Source: a virus. Taken from it: a stretch of DNA of 48,173 nt. The position numbers and the translations under genes were made by a program. Position 1 is the stretch's first letter, and each line of letters begins with the position of its first letter. This document shows positions 39,001 through 47,710 of this stretch, piece by piece. Under the pieces are notes generated by a model that saw only the letters and a program-made list of their open reading frames with translations, had not been told where the DNA came from and ran no database searches. The stretch is from positions 1-48,173 of IMG/VR virus record IMGVR_UViG_3300048838_000916; one strand, 5' to 3'.

Positions 39001-41169
39001 AAGATACGAAAGCACTGCTCTTGCCTGTTCGTCCCACGCTTCGTCAGCAAGGTCATCCGCAAGCACCATTGCTTCTTTACCTTTAGGTGCAATGCCTCTT
39101 CCAATCTCACGAAGGATTTCAGCAGAACTTCTTACGGCGTTTTGCTCAGCCACCGCGCGCGAGGCAAGCTCTTCACCAGCTTCTTGTGCTTCCCTTTTCA
39201 ACACAAGTACTTTAGCGGCTTTCCCAGATTCTGCCGCAGCTCCAGCACCTTCGTACCCGATCACATTATCAGGAGGAAGGACCGTAGTCTTTGGCTTAGC
39301 AACAGCAATGGCGTCTTCAGTTTTCTTCAATGCCCCTGAAAGTGCCCTCGTCTTTGCCATTCCCTCCAACGCTTCTTCCAGTGACTTTCCACCATTCAAA
39401 ACCTGATCAGTAACCAGCACAGCCTGCTCGTCATCGAGGCTTTTGAAAATCTTTTCCTGCGTTTTTCTGTTCAACCCAAAGATAGGATTCCCTTCAGGTG
39501 TCTTTCCAACCACGGTTTTCTTTGGAAGTTCTTTCGTCGAGAGTCCAAATATCCCACCACCTCCAGCACCGCCAGAAGGATTCTCGACTCTCGACACCAC
39601 ACTCCACTGACCCTTTGGACCAAATACTCCAGAAGGCGGGAGCATTTGCTGACCTTGACCAGCAGGAAGTCCAAACTGCTGCCCAGAAGGAAGCGCGAGC
39701 TGTGTCCCAGTCTCCCGAGCCTGCCCAAAAGGATAACCTTCAAAAGCCCCACCTTGCTGGTGTAAAGGAGTACCAATCTGGTCATCAAACCAGGGTTGGT
39801 CTAGCTTTGAATTAACAGTTGCAGGTTTATACCCTTCTCCCTGCCACTGCGGTGTACCGAGGTCATCAAAGTTCGAAAGGGTTCTGATGGTAGGTTTTGC
39901 TGGATCCTTAAAGATAGTCCCTTGGTTCGCTTCGCCTTCCCAGCCAAACGGCCGACCTTCGACAGGAGACTTAAGCTTAAGTCCCTCATCCAACGCATTA
40001 CGCTCCATTTGAATAACACTTTCAACAGCGTAGTCGTCAGTGTATTTCTTCATGAAGTTTGCGTCATCGGCGTTGAGCTTATCAAACCAAGCCTTCCTCT
40101 CTCCTTTACTCGCAACGTTCGTCAGGAGGTTGCTCATCTCTCCAAGAGCTTTCTTCTCAGCCTTCCTCGCCGCAGCTACTGCCATGATATTCGAAGCTGA
40201 CTGATCCGACATAAACTTTCGCATGGTAGCTTCAGTAACCGCACCGCGCTCCGCTGCCATCTTCAGCACACCAGTACCCTGCTTAGCAATCCCTCGCATA
40301 GCGCCAACACCGGTCAGCAATTCCACACCAATCCCTGTAAGCGCCTGCTTAACCGGCTCGTCTTCCCGCGCTTTGTACCAGTCAGTTTTCTTTACAGCGT
40401 TCCCGAGATAAGTTGCTGGGACACTCGCCGCAGCAGCCATAAGGACTGTCCCTAAAAGCTTAGCTTGCGGCGGCCCAACTCTAGCAAGAGTCCCACCAAT
40501 ACCTTGCAACCCTTTCACACCAGTGGCAAGAAGAGCCTTTCCAATAGCATTTCCAACGGGCTTCTTCAGCACATGAAAAGCAGCATCACCTCCGGCCCAC
40601 CAAGCCGCCGCTTCCCCATACCCAGTCAGTCTATCCTCAATCGGCTTTTCCTTTTCCCTCTGCAGCCATTCATCATACCCAGGAGCCGCAGCAACATTCT
40701 TCCCACCAAAGAGCGCAGTGTCCCGTTTAAACTTATACCGATGAATATCATCTTCAACAGTCGCCCCTTCCAGGTTAGGTGACGCCGTTCCTTTAACCGT
40801 TGCTTGATACGCAAGATCCATAAGCTGATTCTCATCAGCACCGGCGTATTCTTTATTCCTCAGAAGCTGCTTGTAATTATCTCTAACCACAGGCATAAGT
40901 TCCCTGCGCGGATCGTCTTCGTCAAACGCCGCGTTAACAGCTGCAAAGGCCGTAGGGTGCTTCGAGGCCTCGATCTTCTTTCCAGCTGGAAGTTGCGCCG
41001 CAAAAAACTGCGAAACACCTTCACCAATCTTCTTTTCGTCAAAAGATAATTCTACTTTCTTTTCGAAAGTCTCATTGAGCTTTTGCTTTCGCGCGCGGAG
41101 TTCTTTAAAAATACCACTATCTCCCTCACCGAAGTTGGGCTCAAGGCCCGACATGCTCATTCTACTCAT
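36010..41169 (-). CDS. Giant virion protein (ejection / large polyvalent type), 1719 aa
   Basis: ATG 41169 follows AAAGGAG. Layout: charged helical N-terminus; two hydrophobic or amphipathic stretches at roughly 195-265 (VGNAIGKALLATGVKGLQGI and AKLLGTVLMAAAASVPATYL); a low-complexity P/G/Q-rich region in the middle; another hydrophobic stretch (LIPAGVIGTLSTAAVLGLP); long helical region; and a C-terminal part with LNPSWAKSPLVRATMLFQST resembling the C-terminal domains of large phage polyvalent or internal virion proteins. Likely packaged in the head and ejected with DNA to form a channel. RNA polymerase motifs (as in N4 vRNAP) were not found. No enzyme motif recognised. Confidence 0.75.
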   Translation of the reverse strand: MSRMSMSGLEPNFGEGDSGIFKELRARKQKLNETFEKKVELSFDEKKIGEGVSQFFAAQLPAGKKIEASKHPTAFAAVNAAFDEDDPRRELMPVVRDNYKQLLRNKEYAGADENQLMDLAYQATVKGTASPNLEGATVEDDIHRYKFKRDTALFGGKNVAAAPGYDEWLQREKEKPIEDRLTGYGEAAAWWAGGDAAFHVLKKPVGNAIGKALLATGVKGLQGIGGTLARVGPPQAKLLGTVLMAAAASVPATYLGNAVKKTDWYKAREDEPVKQALTGIGVELLTGVGAMRGIAKQGTGVLKMAAERGAVTEATMRKFMSDQSASNIMAVAAARKAEKKALGEMSNLLTNVASKGERKAWFDKLNADDANFMKKYTDDYAVESVIQMERNALDEGLKLKSPVEGRPFGWEGEANQGTIFKDPAKPTIRTLSNFDDLGTPQWQGEGYKPATVNSKLDQPWFDDQIGTPLHQQGGAFEGYPFGQARETGTQLALPSGQQFGLPAGQGQQMLPPSGVFGPKGQWSVVSRVENPSGGAGGGGIFGLSTKELPKKTVVGKTPEGNPIFGLNRKTQEKIFKSLDDEQAVLVTDQVLNGGKSLEEALEGMAKTRALSGALKKTEDAIAVAKPKTTVLPPDNVIGYEGAGAAAESGKAAKVLVLKREAQEAGEELASRAVAEQNAVRSSAEILREIGRGIAPKGKEAMVLADDLADEAWDEQARAVLSYLGDKSRRLGVAVPEERVAQLRAAKAKGVATPTEKVNPRTVRAEQKVADASQEMSDFQRFTKGELDEASYLKSLESPEFRAAEAEKIYNTLAKAGVPDEKIDTHRAFETWRKMVKPIVEKELEVITPVADDLADFGGMTTGDSSILKTLIPAGVIGTLSTAAVLGLPDDSHASVASAIGEAAARGIKALPKAWFSTIAQSKKLASISHAESQKVFAKLIKEADEAGYVAKVVGTSKTLPRRMITPNFAALAKELYGSTAGAVKTVKALPLGIERLMGPWGRGAIHYNTGANPAVHLAAMQTAWTNNIENSFTVLHNIMKDVKGGASAAREVAAMFKPLAEEYSGVVTTHGIVTTKLRQLNKALPVLEKAMKDPKLDAVAKEALQTKYAFKLKELEAFNTALREKVGPAYEKFTAQHEVLTKQAAQKFPSTRIFLAANDTADHQYYPWLKDLLTSEEKVAATHVKAMMKSYEESAVASGLNVITDRPYMHYSWHPSWQEARAAEYAKSVGIDLPVTTVPYNQFHSRLVGAQPMVPDVYHSIQSYVPMAEKTLGWRAFWNKNGPKDSSWYKHMQSSTVQNNSAMRGMWNAIKDASLPAEQMMVDKWMDRYTSFEVLRLLGGSPSVAYKHFFKNIGTWGSLGFKEAVSHMGTAVTTAARNKLMAPESAKYLSKLGIDTSKISKKFYDDAAKSFTNQARRINVLDDLELTPASQVGWFDNMLQQVNHKAGFMVNAVESYDRVHSFLAAGEMAAKRGLTGRDASYAIYDTILKNNFLGGVLNPSWAKSPLVRATMLFQSTAFKIFERRLITLHQSGRAVTEAFKSAKGTNWTWDKAFEEMKTLKDFIRKGEYEFKKGIITDALASERDFLGQFSVRQSMREMLYAGVVLGGGAAMGHDYSHHIAHLPFVGTSQNGEPIVGLSPIARALWDTKEGKVYGGEESEFGIAGDFLNNWFRGQGPIPQMIHKGMRIAADDIPERYREEGFLPQEFRYFWAIPSTKEKE

Positions 41170-41184
41170 TTACTTCTCCTTTAG

Positions 41185-41209
41185 AGAAAGGTCATTAATT
41201 GACTTTTCT
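41185..41209. repeat. 25-bp palindrome, copy 13
   Basis: Left arm AGAAAGGTCA, centre TTAAT, right arm TGACTTTTCT. The stop of the 290-aa gene (41195-41197) lies within it, and the ribosome site of the giant gene follows. Confidence 0.85.
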
Positions 41210-42067
41210 TACTTTGCGCCGTAACGAGTTACGTTGGGTGCGGGGCTTCGCTGTTGGGGAAGGGATACCAAAGAGGTCGTTGGCGGCATAAGCTGGACGG
41301 AAGACCATGCTCTTTACTCCTTCGTTCAACGCACCGAGAGTAACGTCTAAAGGCTCAATTCCAGTTGTGTTGTAACTTCTGAAGTCCTTAGGTTGAAGCC
41401 AATCAGGAATACTACTGTCATTTACTGGTGCGTTGGGAACATTGTCGAAGTAGATTCCAGTTTCATCAACAATCTTTCCCTGAGGTTTCGCAACACTGTC
41501 ACCTTTACCAAGGTACTCACCAGCCATTCCCTTGGTGATGTCACCCTCTTCAAGTCCAAACTCATCTCCAATCACTTGCGTTTCCATTGCGAGTCTTCTG
41601 GTGTTGAGTTTGTCTGCTACTTCGCCGTATTTATTGTAGCGGTCCTTGGTCATTCCAAAGATGTCTTTGTCTAAGTCCAACGCGCCTTTTCTAAGTGTTA
41701 AGTCTCCAACCCCAAGTTCCATCTGGTTGTCAAGCTGTCTTCCAAAAAGAGTGTTCCTTGTTTTGTCTACTCCAATCTTTCCCCTTTCCACTTCGAGTCC
41801 AGCGTCCTGCGCTCGCACGGTTGCAGCTCTATCGGCGGCTTTGTCCAAAAGGGCATCCATTGTTCTCATTGTCTTGATATCCCGCGACGTCCCAGACAAA
41901 AGATTGGTGTCCTTGAAAGCACTCCCAGTTGGTTCAAAGTCCTTCGTGAACTTCGCCACTCTATCAGCTGCCCCCGCCCTTTCCTGCTGCATTCGTGCAG
42001 TATCCTGCTCGTCAAAGTCAAAGTCATTCAGCTCAACATTCATTCCCTTTTTCTTTTTCGTCGCCAT
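41195..42067 (-). CDS. Virion protein, helical, 290 aa
   Basis: Start chosen at ATG 42067 (MATKKKKG), with AAGGAG upstream; a further upstream TTG has no ribosome site. A lysine-rich N-terminus, long helical middle (ADRVAKFTKDFEPTGSAFKD, DRAATVRAQDAGLEVERGKI) and a basic end (RTQRNSLRRKVRKVN). It lies between a helical tail-type protein and the giant gene, so it may be an ejection or internal protein; this is inferred from position. Confidence 0.65.
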   Translation of the reverse strand: MATKKKKGMNVELNDFDFDEQDTARMQQERAGAADRVAKFTKDFEPTGSAFKDTNLLSGTSRDIKTMRTMDALLDKAADRAATVRAQDAGLEVERGKIGVDKTRNTLFGRQLDNQMELGVGDLTLRKGALDLDKDIFGMTKDRYNKYGEVADKLNTRRLAMETQVIGDEFGLEEGDITKGMAGEYLGKGDSVAKPQGKIVDETGIYFDNVPNAPVNDSSIPDWLQPKDFRSYNTTGIEPLDVTLGALNEGVKSMVFRPAYAANDLFGIPSPTAKPRTQRNSLRRKVRKVN

Positions 42068-42077
42068 GCTTTTCTCC

Positions 42078-43337
42078 TTACTCAACTTCTCTTGAGATGG
42101 TCATGTTTTCAGAACGACTCTGTTGTTCGCTGTAACTGTGCCCGTACTGATAACTAAATCCCACTTGCTCTCCAGTGTTATGACTCGCACTGACGCCAGC
42201 CTGAACATGAAGTGCTCCCATACCACTCGCCATTAACTGTGCATGGAAGTTACTATCAGCTTCTGCAATTCTCTGACCCAGTTCGTTGTTGGCAATTTGT
42301 GCTTCGACCCGCAGCTTTTCATTCTCGATTGCTACCTTCGAGTCAACTTCGTACACCATTACTTCTGCTTTAATGCTTTCAACAGCAGCACCAATTTTAG
42401 CTTTCATCCCCTCAACCAGTGCAACATACGCCCGCACTGTTGAGTCAAACACATCTGCTTCAGTTTTATACACCAACGCCGCAGCTTTGTATCCTTCGAT
42501 CTGACCTTGAAACGCCGCCACTTCTGCAGTGATTCTACTGATCTCAGCTTCAACCTGCTTCACCCAAGCATCTACAGCGGCACTGTAAAACTCAATCTTC
42601 GCTGTGTTCTTCTTGATGTTGTAATCCATCTGCGTTGCAATGTACTGCGCCGCAACTTCTACAGCTTTATGGAAATTAGCCTGCACCAATTCCATATTTT
42701 TAGCGGCGATGTTGGACGCCACCTCTGCAGCACCTTTACTGTACTCCCGTTCAAGCTGCAGAAGCTTCGCACTTTCAATCTCTTCTGGACAGTCCCATCC
42801 CCGCGCCGCAGCTTCTGACAACAGTACCAACCTTCGAGCAGTAACGTCTTCTGAAAGCGCCGTGGTTGCCGTAAGATACATCTCATCGAACAATGCCTGC
42901 GGAATTGCACTTTCCCCATTCAACAACCAAAAGGCCAGTTTGTCAACTAATTCTGCGGTAAGAGCGAAAACTCCTTCTTCCCACTCAAACGCTGAGGGGT
43001 CAGGTTTTCCTTCTGGCTCAGTGTATGAAACCGAAAAGCTTGGAAGTGCCGCATTAAAAACAGCATCAAACGAGGCGGTAAAGTCTGGGATATTCGCATC
43101 AATGTCAGAGGTTTCAATTCCGCTTGAAGGAATATCCATGACTATAATAGGCGTTAATGCTCCACGCATTGCGTCTAATGCAGACGCAAAGTCAGCTGTC
43201 GCAGTATCAATCATATCTTGCACAAGTGCAAAGCGATGGTCAACAAGTGACTTTGTGTCTACTCCTGGTTCGTCTTTTTCATCCTTCCAGTTAATAGTGC
43301 CAGCGGCAGTTGGAAGCTTAAATTCTAAGTCAGACAT
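42078..43337 (-). CDS. Helical virion protein, 419 aa
   Basis: Start chosen at ATG 43337 (MSDLEFKLPT), preceded by GGAGG; a TTG two codons earlier lies within the spacer. An N-terminal segment with EPEGKPDPSAFEWEEGVFAL is followed by ~200 residues of continuous helix (for example VKQVEAEISRITAEVAAFQG), consistent with a coiled coil and a tail-fibre shaft or internal virion protein. The C-terminus is polar (YSEQQSRSENMTISREVE). Family not recognised. Confidence 0.65.
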   Translation of the reverse strand: MSDLEFKLPTAAGTINWKDEKDEPGVDTKSLVDHRFALVQDMIDTATADFASALDAMRGALTPIIVMDIPSSGIETSDIDANIPDFTASFDAVFNAALPSFSVSYTEPEGKPDPSAFEWEEGVFALTAELVDKLAFWLLNGESAIPQALFDEMYLTATTALSEDVTARRLVLLSEAAARGWDCPEEIESAKLLQLEREYSKGAAEVASNIAAKNMELVQANFHKAVEVAAQYIATQMDYNIKKNTAKIEFYSAAVDAWVKQVEAEISRITAEVAAFQGQIEGYKAAALVYKTEADVFDSTVRAYVALVEGMKAKIGAAVESIKAEVMVYEVDSKVAIENEKLRVEAQIANNELGQRIAEADSNFHAQLMASGMGALHVQAGVSASHNTGEQVGFSYQYGHSYSEQQSRSENMTISREVE

Positions 43338-43348
43338 AATCAATCCTC

Positions 43349-44050
43349 CTAGATCATTCCAAAAGAAATGACGTCAGCTTGAGTCATTCCTAGTGCGATG
43401 ATAGCTGTATTAAATGCTTCTGAGACGTCGGTTGAGTTAACTAATCCACCGGATAGTGATTGCTCAGCAGTGGCGTATCGAACTTCCCATGTCTCGCCAA
43501 TACTCATTGCTATCAGCAATCCGCGGTCAGGATCTTTTGTATAGCTTTTTCTGTTATCAAGATAAAACGCGACAGGCTCAAACACTCCGCGCCTGATGAT
43601 CGTCCCGCAAAGAGATGCAATCTGCCCTGTTGATTCCTGACGGTAGAGAATATCCCCTCCATCCATCATCACCCCGCAATCGTCATTTGATTGAAGGATG
43701 CCGAGATCCCAGTTTGTTTCATTCTCAGGATCAGAGTTCTTTGGAATGATATAGTTGAAAGTCTTGGCGCTACCGGAACGAATGGAGGTTTCATCCGCGC
43801 TGTAGCCTCCAGGCATCCCAACTGCGACTTCGCTACACTCCTCAGTAGGTGGGACATGGGTGAGAGTTGCGGACTCCGCTTCCCCTCGCATATCGTTCAC
43901 TTCGGACTGCTTGAGAACCGCGCCGGTTGTCAGGATTAAATCACCGGCCCAGGCGACTGACTCCGGTGTATAGGTGCAAGCTCTGCGCAGGAGCTCATGA
44001 CTCCTGATGCAGGACTCAGCAAATCCGCGCTCTACTGATGTTACACTCAT
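43349..44050 (-). CDS. Virion-type protein, 233 aa
   Basis: ATG 44050 overlaps the previous stop (ATGA) with AGGAT upstream. Mixed beta and helix with several cysteines (RRACTYTPESVAWAGDLILT). No family recognised. Cotranscribed with tail-type genes on both sides, so a structural role is likely. Confidence 0.6.
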   Translation of the reverse strand: MSVTSVERGFAESCIRSHELLRRACTYTPESVAWAGDLILTTGAVLKQSEVNDMRGEAESATLTHVPPTEECSEVAVGMPGGYSADETSIRSGSAKTFNYIIPKNSDPENETNWDLGILQSNDDCGVMMDGGDILYRQESTGQIASLCGTIIRRGVFEPVAFYLDNRKSYTKDPDRGLLIAMSIGETWEVRYATAEQSLSGGLVNSTDVSEAFNTAIIALGMTQADVISFGMI

Positions 44051-44514
44051 AGTCTATCCTTCGAGATGAAATCGACACCACAAACGCAGGTGTACCGGTG
44101 ACGGTAGCCAGCTTTTCCAGCCGCGCACTTTCCACAAACGACTGAATACTCAACCGCCTCTTTACACTTTGGGCAGACAATCGCCGCGAGTTGCTCGCTC
44201 CCGAGGATGCTCCTTGTTTCGGCTTCCTCGTTCTGTTGTCTCGCTGCCTCAAACGCCTCTTCCCTGCGCTGGTTGTGAATCTCAAGCTTCAGTGCATAGG
44301 CCCTACCATCGACCCACATTAACTCTCGACCGTCGGTTGTGAGGTATTTGTCATGAATGTTTGCGACTTCCTCAAAGCCGTCTGTGAGAAGTGCATCAAT
44401 AATGTCTTGATGGTTCTTACTGACAGCCGCTTGCCACTCAGACACCAGCTCTTCGACTTCGACTTGTGAAAGAGAAAGCAGTTTTTGTTTTAGTTTTTCT
44501 TTTTCTGTGATCAT
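44047..44514 (-). CDS. Zinc-ribbon protein, 155 aa
   Basis: ATG 44514 has only a modest AGGGATT upstream. N-terminal ~110 residues are helical (KLKQKLLSLSQVEVEELVSE). The C-terminal part has CPKC...CGKC followed by CVCG, a double zinc-ribbon arrangement. Position among tail genes is unusual for such a protein; it may assist assembly or be a regulatory factor. Function unknown. Confidence 0.65.
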   Translation of the reverse strand: MITEKEKLKQKLLSLSQVEVEELVSEWQAAVSKNHQDIIDALLTDGFEEVANIHDKYLTTDGRELMWVDGRAYALKLEIHNQRREEAFEAARQQNEEAETRSILGSEQLAAIVCPKCKEAVEYSVVCGKCAAGKAGYRHRYTCVCGVDFISKDRL

Positions 44515-44523
44515 AATTAATCC

Positions 44524-47217
44524 CTATGGATACCATCTACTACCGAATGCCTTTCTGCGAACTCCGTTTTCTGCTGCCCACCATATAATATAGAATCCAG
44601 AAGCATCCCATGCGCTATACCATGTATTTGGAGTCATTGACCCATATGAATAACTCATGTTTGTTGAGTAATTATAGGTACACACGGCCCACGGTCTATT
44701 AACTCTAACAACGTAAGGCCAGGGCAAACTACCAGAAGTTGGAGCAGCACAACCAGTGCCACTTGGCATCGGGTCGCAAAGAACACTAACACTTGCAACA
44801 GCGCCACAACCATCAACCCACGAAGCTGTATAGTAATAACCTGGCGTAGCGCCAGATGGCATCCGTAGAATAATCCCGCTGCTCGAACTACTCACATACT
44901 CAAGCTCACCCGTGTATTCTACTTCGAAAGTAAGGCTATGCGAAAAATAGCCAGTAGCTCCTTGTGCTAATTTACTAGGTCCTGTAGCAACCCCGGTTCC
45001 ACCTGTTGTATCACTCGCTGAAAGCGAATCTCCACAAGCATCGGAAACATTCACGGACGAGTAGCAACCGCCCGAGGCATCCGCGTAAACCGTTCGCGTC
45101 AGTGCGAGTTGCGACTTTGAAAGAACAGCCCCACCTGAGTTTCTGAAAATGACATTCGTTCCGAGCCAATCAAACGGCGGACATCCTCCAATAAATGTAA
45201 GCTGGAGTGTTTCGCCAACTTCAATGACTCCGTACTCAGCGCTCCACTCCATAGTCTCCTCGCAAAGACATGGATCATTCATAAACCTGCGCTCGCACTT
45301 AACCACACCACCATCGACATTAGACGCAGGGTACGACACACCGCCAACAAGCACCTTCACTTCGTGCTCTTCGTCAACGTCTTCTGGAACTTGCGCTATG
45401 AAACCTAGTCGTGTACTCCAATTTCCAGTTGCATCTGGCATTGAGTGATAACCAAGCGGGGCAAGTACAGTCATGTTCTCGGTGTACTCGTGGCCGTGTG
45501 CGAGAATCCACTCGTCAGAGTCTCCGCCCATAAGGGTAAAGTAAACGACCTCACCAGGACTTTGGCCAGCAACCGGGACCGAGCAAAGAGCGCAGGAGTT
45601 ACCGACTGCAGTAGCATTGGACCATAGCACTCCGCCGTCCAAGTGCCAAAGACCGTCGAACAGAAAGTAGAACCCATCCACCACACCAGGCGAATCGAAG
45701 TTTGGCGGAACAGTCCCGAGTGCAAGGTAAAACCGCTTGCTGTTTTTCAAGTCCTCACGGAAGAACTTCGCCCACTGCTGGTACGGGGTCCATTGCCCTG
45801 GGCATTCACCAAGGTAACCTTCTGGGTCAGTGTAAACGCCACACGTTCCAGCACAGTCAGCCGACCAAGTGCACGACGGACCATTTTGCTGTACTTCCTC
45901 GTCTTCAAAGAAGAAATTGTCGCAGAGGTAGTCAGCCTCACAGTGAAGCATTGCGCCAAAAAGCCCATCCCATGACTGCACTGCGATTTGCTGAGAAATC
46001 TCACCTTCAACAGAGAGGTCTGAAAACTCAATTGCGCCAGTTGAAAGGGCGATCTCGATCTTGATAAAACGCGGGGCGAGAATCCATGTCAGCGAATCAC
46101 CGGCGTAGTCAAGACACCCTGCGACAATCTGAGAGATACCGTTCCCACCCCAACACCTATCTTCTTTCGTACCAGAAAAGTACATACTCGGCGCGAGGGC
46201 AAGAATTGTTACCCTCCCCTCCTCAACATCCAGTGGAAAAGCGCACAGTGACGCGAAGCGGTACAGGTCTTTAGTGTGATTGAAATACGGATCGCCAGCG
46301 GGGTTATCCAGTTTGTTCCGATAAATCCCTGGTATCGTGTCGGAGTTCCCAAAGAAATCATCATCACTTCCGATGTCCACATGGTAGCCAATGGTCTTGT
46401 TTGGGGAGAAGTACGAGCCAGTGCACTTACGGTGAATCCAGCATGGATTTGGATGCAGGACCGCAACCGACAACTCTCCGGATTCGGCAAGCGAAAGCGT
46501 GTTCAGTTCGAAATACTTAAGATCAACGTCAATTCCTTCTGGCCCATTCGAAAGCTCAACCACCCGCACCGAAACATCCTGACCCTTGTCGCTGTGAATA
46601 ATCGAGAACTTGTCCTGCCCAATGACCGTAATGCGAGAAGAAGGATTCGTATTTGCTGGCAGCTTGATTGTACCCTTCTCCTGACCCTCACCGATTATCA
46701 CCCCGCAATTCTGGGACAGGACATATCTTGTCGCAGGATCATCGTTGAAGCACCCTGCAATCATGCCCGGAGCGTTGAGTGCAAAGCCAGGGTAAACAAA
46801 CGACTCTGTTATCCCATCGGAAGCCGTTACTGTTGCAGCAAACTTAGTCAGTATAACTACAGGATTTCCATCCCTGTCTTGCCTAACTTCAACCCAAAAA
46901 TACCCTTGCGACGTAATCACATAAAAAGTTTTAACGACCTCTTCCTCAGAAGAGTCAACAATTGACCTTTCTTCAATCACCCTTTGTCTAATAGGAGAAT
47001 AAAGTTGAACACTTTCTTCGCCGTAAAAATACTGACCAAATACACTAGTACCAGTTTCTTCAAAGAACATCGCAAAGCGATCTTGTTTTAGTCCTGCTTC
47101 TTTACACCTTCGTACGAATGCTTTGAATTTTGAAAGTACAACAGGAAGATGCCAGCGAGCGGCGTCTTCGTTACCCTGGAGAAATATTCGGGTATTACTG
47201 TTGTCGAACATTTTCAC
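44524..47217 (-). CDS. Large cysteine-rich tail/appendage protein, 897 aa
   Basis: GTG 47217 overlaps the previous stop (GTGA) behind GGAG. A long, acidic, beta-rich protein with many cysteines (e.g. CTWSADCAGTCGVYTDPEGY, CLCEETMEWSAEYGVIEVGE), Ig-like stretches (LQLTFIGGCPPFDWLGTNV) and several GW/GG turns. The Cys pairs could form disulfides in the particle outside the cell. A host-recognition or appendage role is inferred. Palindrome copy 14 lies near the 5' end of the gene. Confidence 0.7.
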   Translation of the reverse strand: MKMFDNSNTRIFLQGNEDAARWHLPVVLSKFKAFVRRCKEAGLKQDRFAMFFEETGTSVFGQYFYGEESVQLYSPIRQRVIEERSIVDSSEEEVVKTFYVITSQGYFWVEVRQDRDGNPVVILTKFAATVTASDGITESFVYPGFALNAPGMIAGCFNDDPATRYVLSQNCGVIIGEGQEKGTIKLPANTNPSSRITVIGQDKFSIIHSDKGQDVSVRVVELSNGPEGIDVDLKYFELNTLSLAESGELSVAVLHPNPCWIHRKCTGSYFSPNKTIGYHVDIGSDDDFFGNSDTIPGIYRNKLDNPAGDPYFNHTKDLYRFASLCAFPLDVEEGRVTILALAPSMYFSGTKEDRCWGGNGISQIVAGCLDYAGDSLTWILAPRFIKIEIALSTGAIEFSDLSVEGEISQQIAVQSWDGLFGAMLHCEADYLCDNFFFEDEEVQQNGPSCTWSADCAGTCGVYTDPEGYLGECPGQWTPYQQWAKFFREDLKNSKRFYLALGTVPPNFDSPGVVDGFYFLFDGLWHLDGGVLWSNATAVGNSCALCSVPVAGQSPGEVVYFTLMGGDSDEWILAHGHEYTENMTVLAPLGYHSMPDATGNWSTRLGFIAQVPEDVDEEHEVKVLVGGVSYPASNVDGGVVKCERRFMNDPCLCEETMEWSAEYGVIEVGETLQLTFIGGCPPFDWLGTNVIFRNSGGAVLSKSQLALTRTVYADASGGCYSSVNVSDACGDSLSASDTTGGTGVATGPSKLAQGATGYFSHSLTFEVEYTGELEYVSSSSSGIILRMPSGATPGYYYTASWVDGCGAVASVSVLCDPMPSGTGCAAPTSGSLPWPYVVRVNRPWAVCTYNYSTNMSYSYGSMTPNTWYSAWDASGFYIIWWAAENGVRRKAFGSRWYP
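46948..46972. repeat. 25-bp palindrome, copy 14 (inside a gene)
   Basis: Left arm AGAAGAGTCA (two changes), centre ACAAT, right arm TGACCTTTCT. It lies about 245 bp into the 897-aa tail protein gene, encoding part of a serine- and glutamate-rich stretch (EERSIVDSSEE). Confidence 0.75.
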
Positions 47218-47702
47218 TTTCTACGCTCCGGGCCGGGGATGAAGATGAGATCAGCGGAGTCTACAGAGAAGTCAGCTCCGCCGACGTTGGCGATCTTGAC
47301 CTTGAGGTAACGGCTACGCTGGTCAGAGCGCAGGGCCACCTTGGTTCCGTCTTCGTTGCCCATGTCTTCGGTCAGGTAATCCTGCGTCATGCCTTTCTCG
47401 TCAGTGATGGACACCTGCATCTGTCCGTCGAATCGTCCACCCAGGAGCATCGAGCGCGGAGACTTCTGACCTTGGTAGCCGAAGTCAGCAATAGGAAGAA
47501 CAGCATAAGCATTGATAGAAATAGGAGTTGAAACTTCACCCTCAACTATAAACCCATCATTATCTCCAGTACTCTCAAAAATTCCAGCACTCGTAGCAAA
47601 CAACAATTTCCCATTGAAGAAAGTTGTGCTGTTCGCTGAGTGTCCGGTAAATTGTGCAGGAGCGAAATTATGTATATTAAGTAAAAGCGTTTGTCGTGCC
47701 AT
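47214..47702 (-). CDS. Virion protein, 162 aa
   Basis: ATG 47702 follows AAGGGAA. Beta-rich with small residues and several polar turns (TTFFNGKLLFATSAGIFEST, then GGRFDGQMQVSITDEKG). Probably structural, between the repeat protein and the large tail protein; family not recognised. Confidence 0.65.
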   Translation of the reverse strand: MARQTLLLNIHNFAPAQFTGHSANSTTFFNGKLLFATSAGIFESTGDNDGFIVEGEVSTPISINAYAVLPIADFGYQGQKSPRSMLLGGRFDGQMQVSITDEKGMTQDYLTEDMGNEDGTKVALRSDQRSRYLKVKIANVGGADFSVDSADLIFIPGPERRK

Positions 47703-47710
47703 ACTTTCCC

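Noticed and set aside
36010-41169. Virion RNA polymerase (N4 vRNAP-like)
   Set aside because: Looked for motif B (R-x3-K-x7-YG) and other T7-like RNAP motifs. The only similar string (KELYGST) lacks the spacing. Hairpin promoters of N4 type were also considered for the 14 palindromes, but they lie on both late and early genes, and stem and centre sizes differ.
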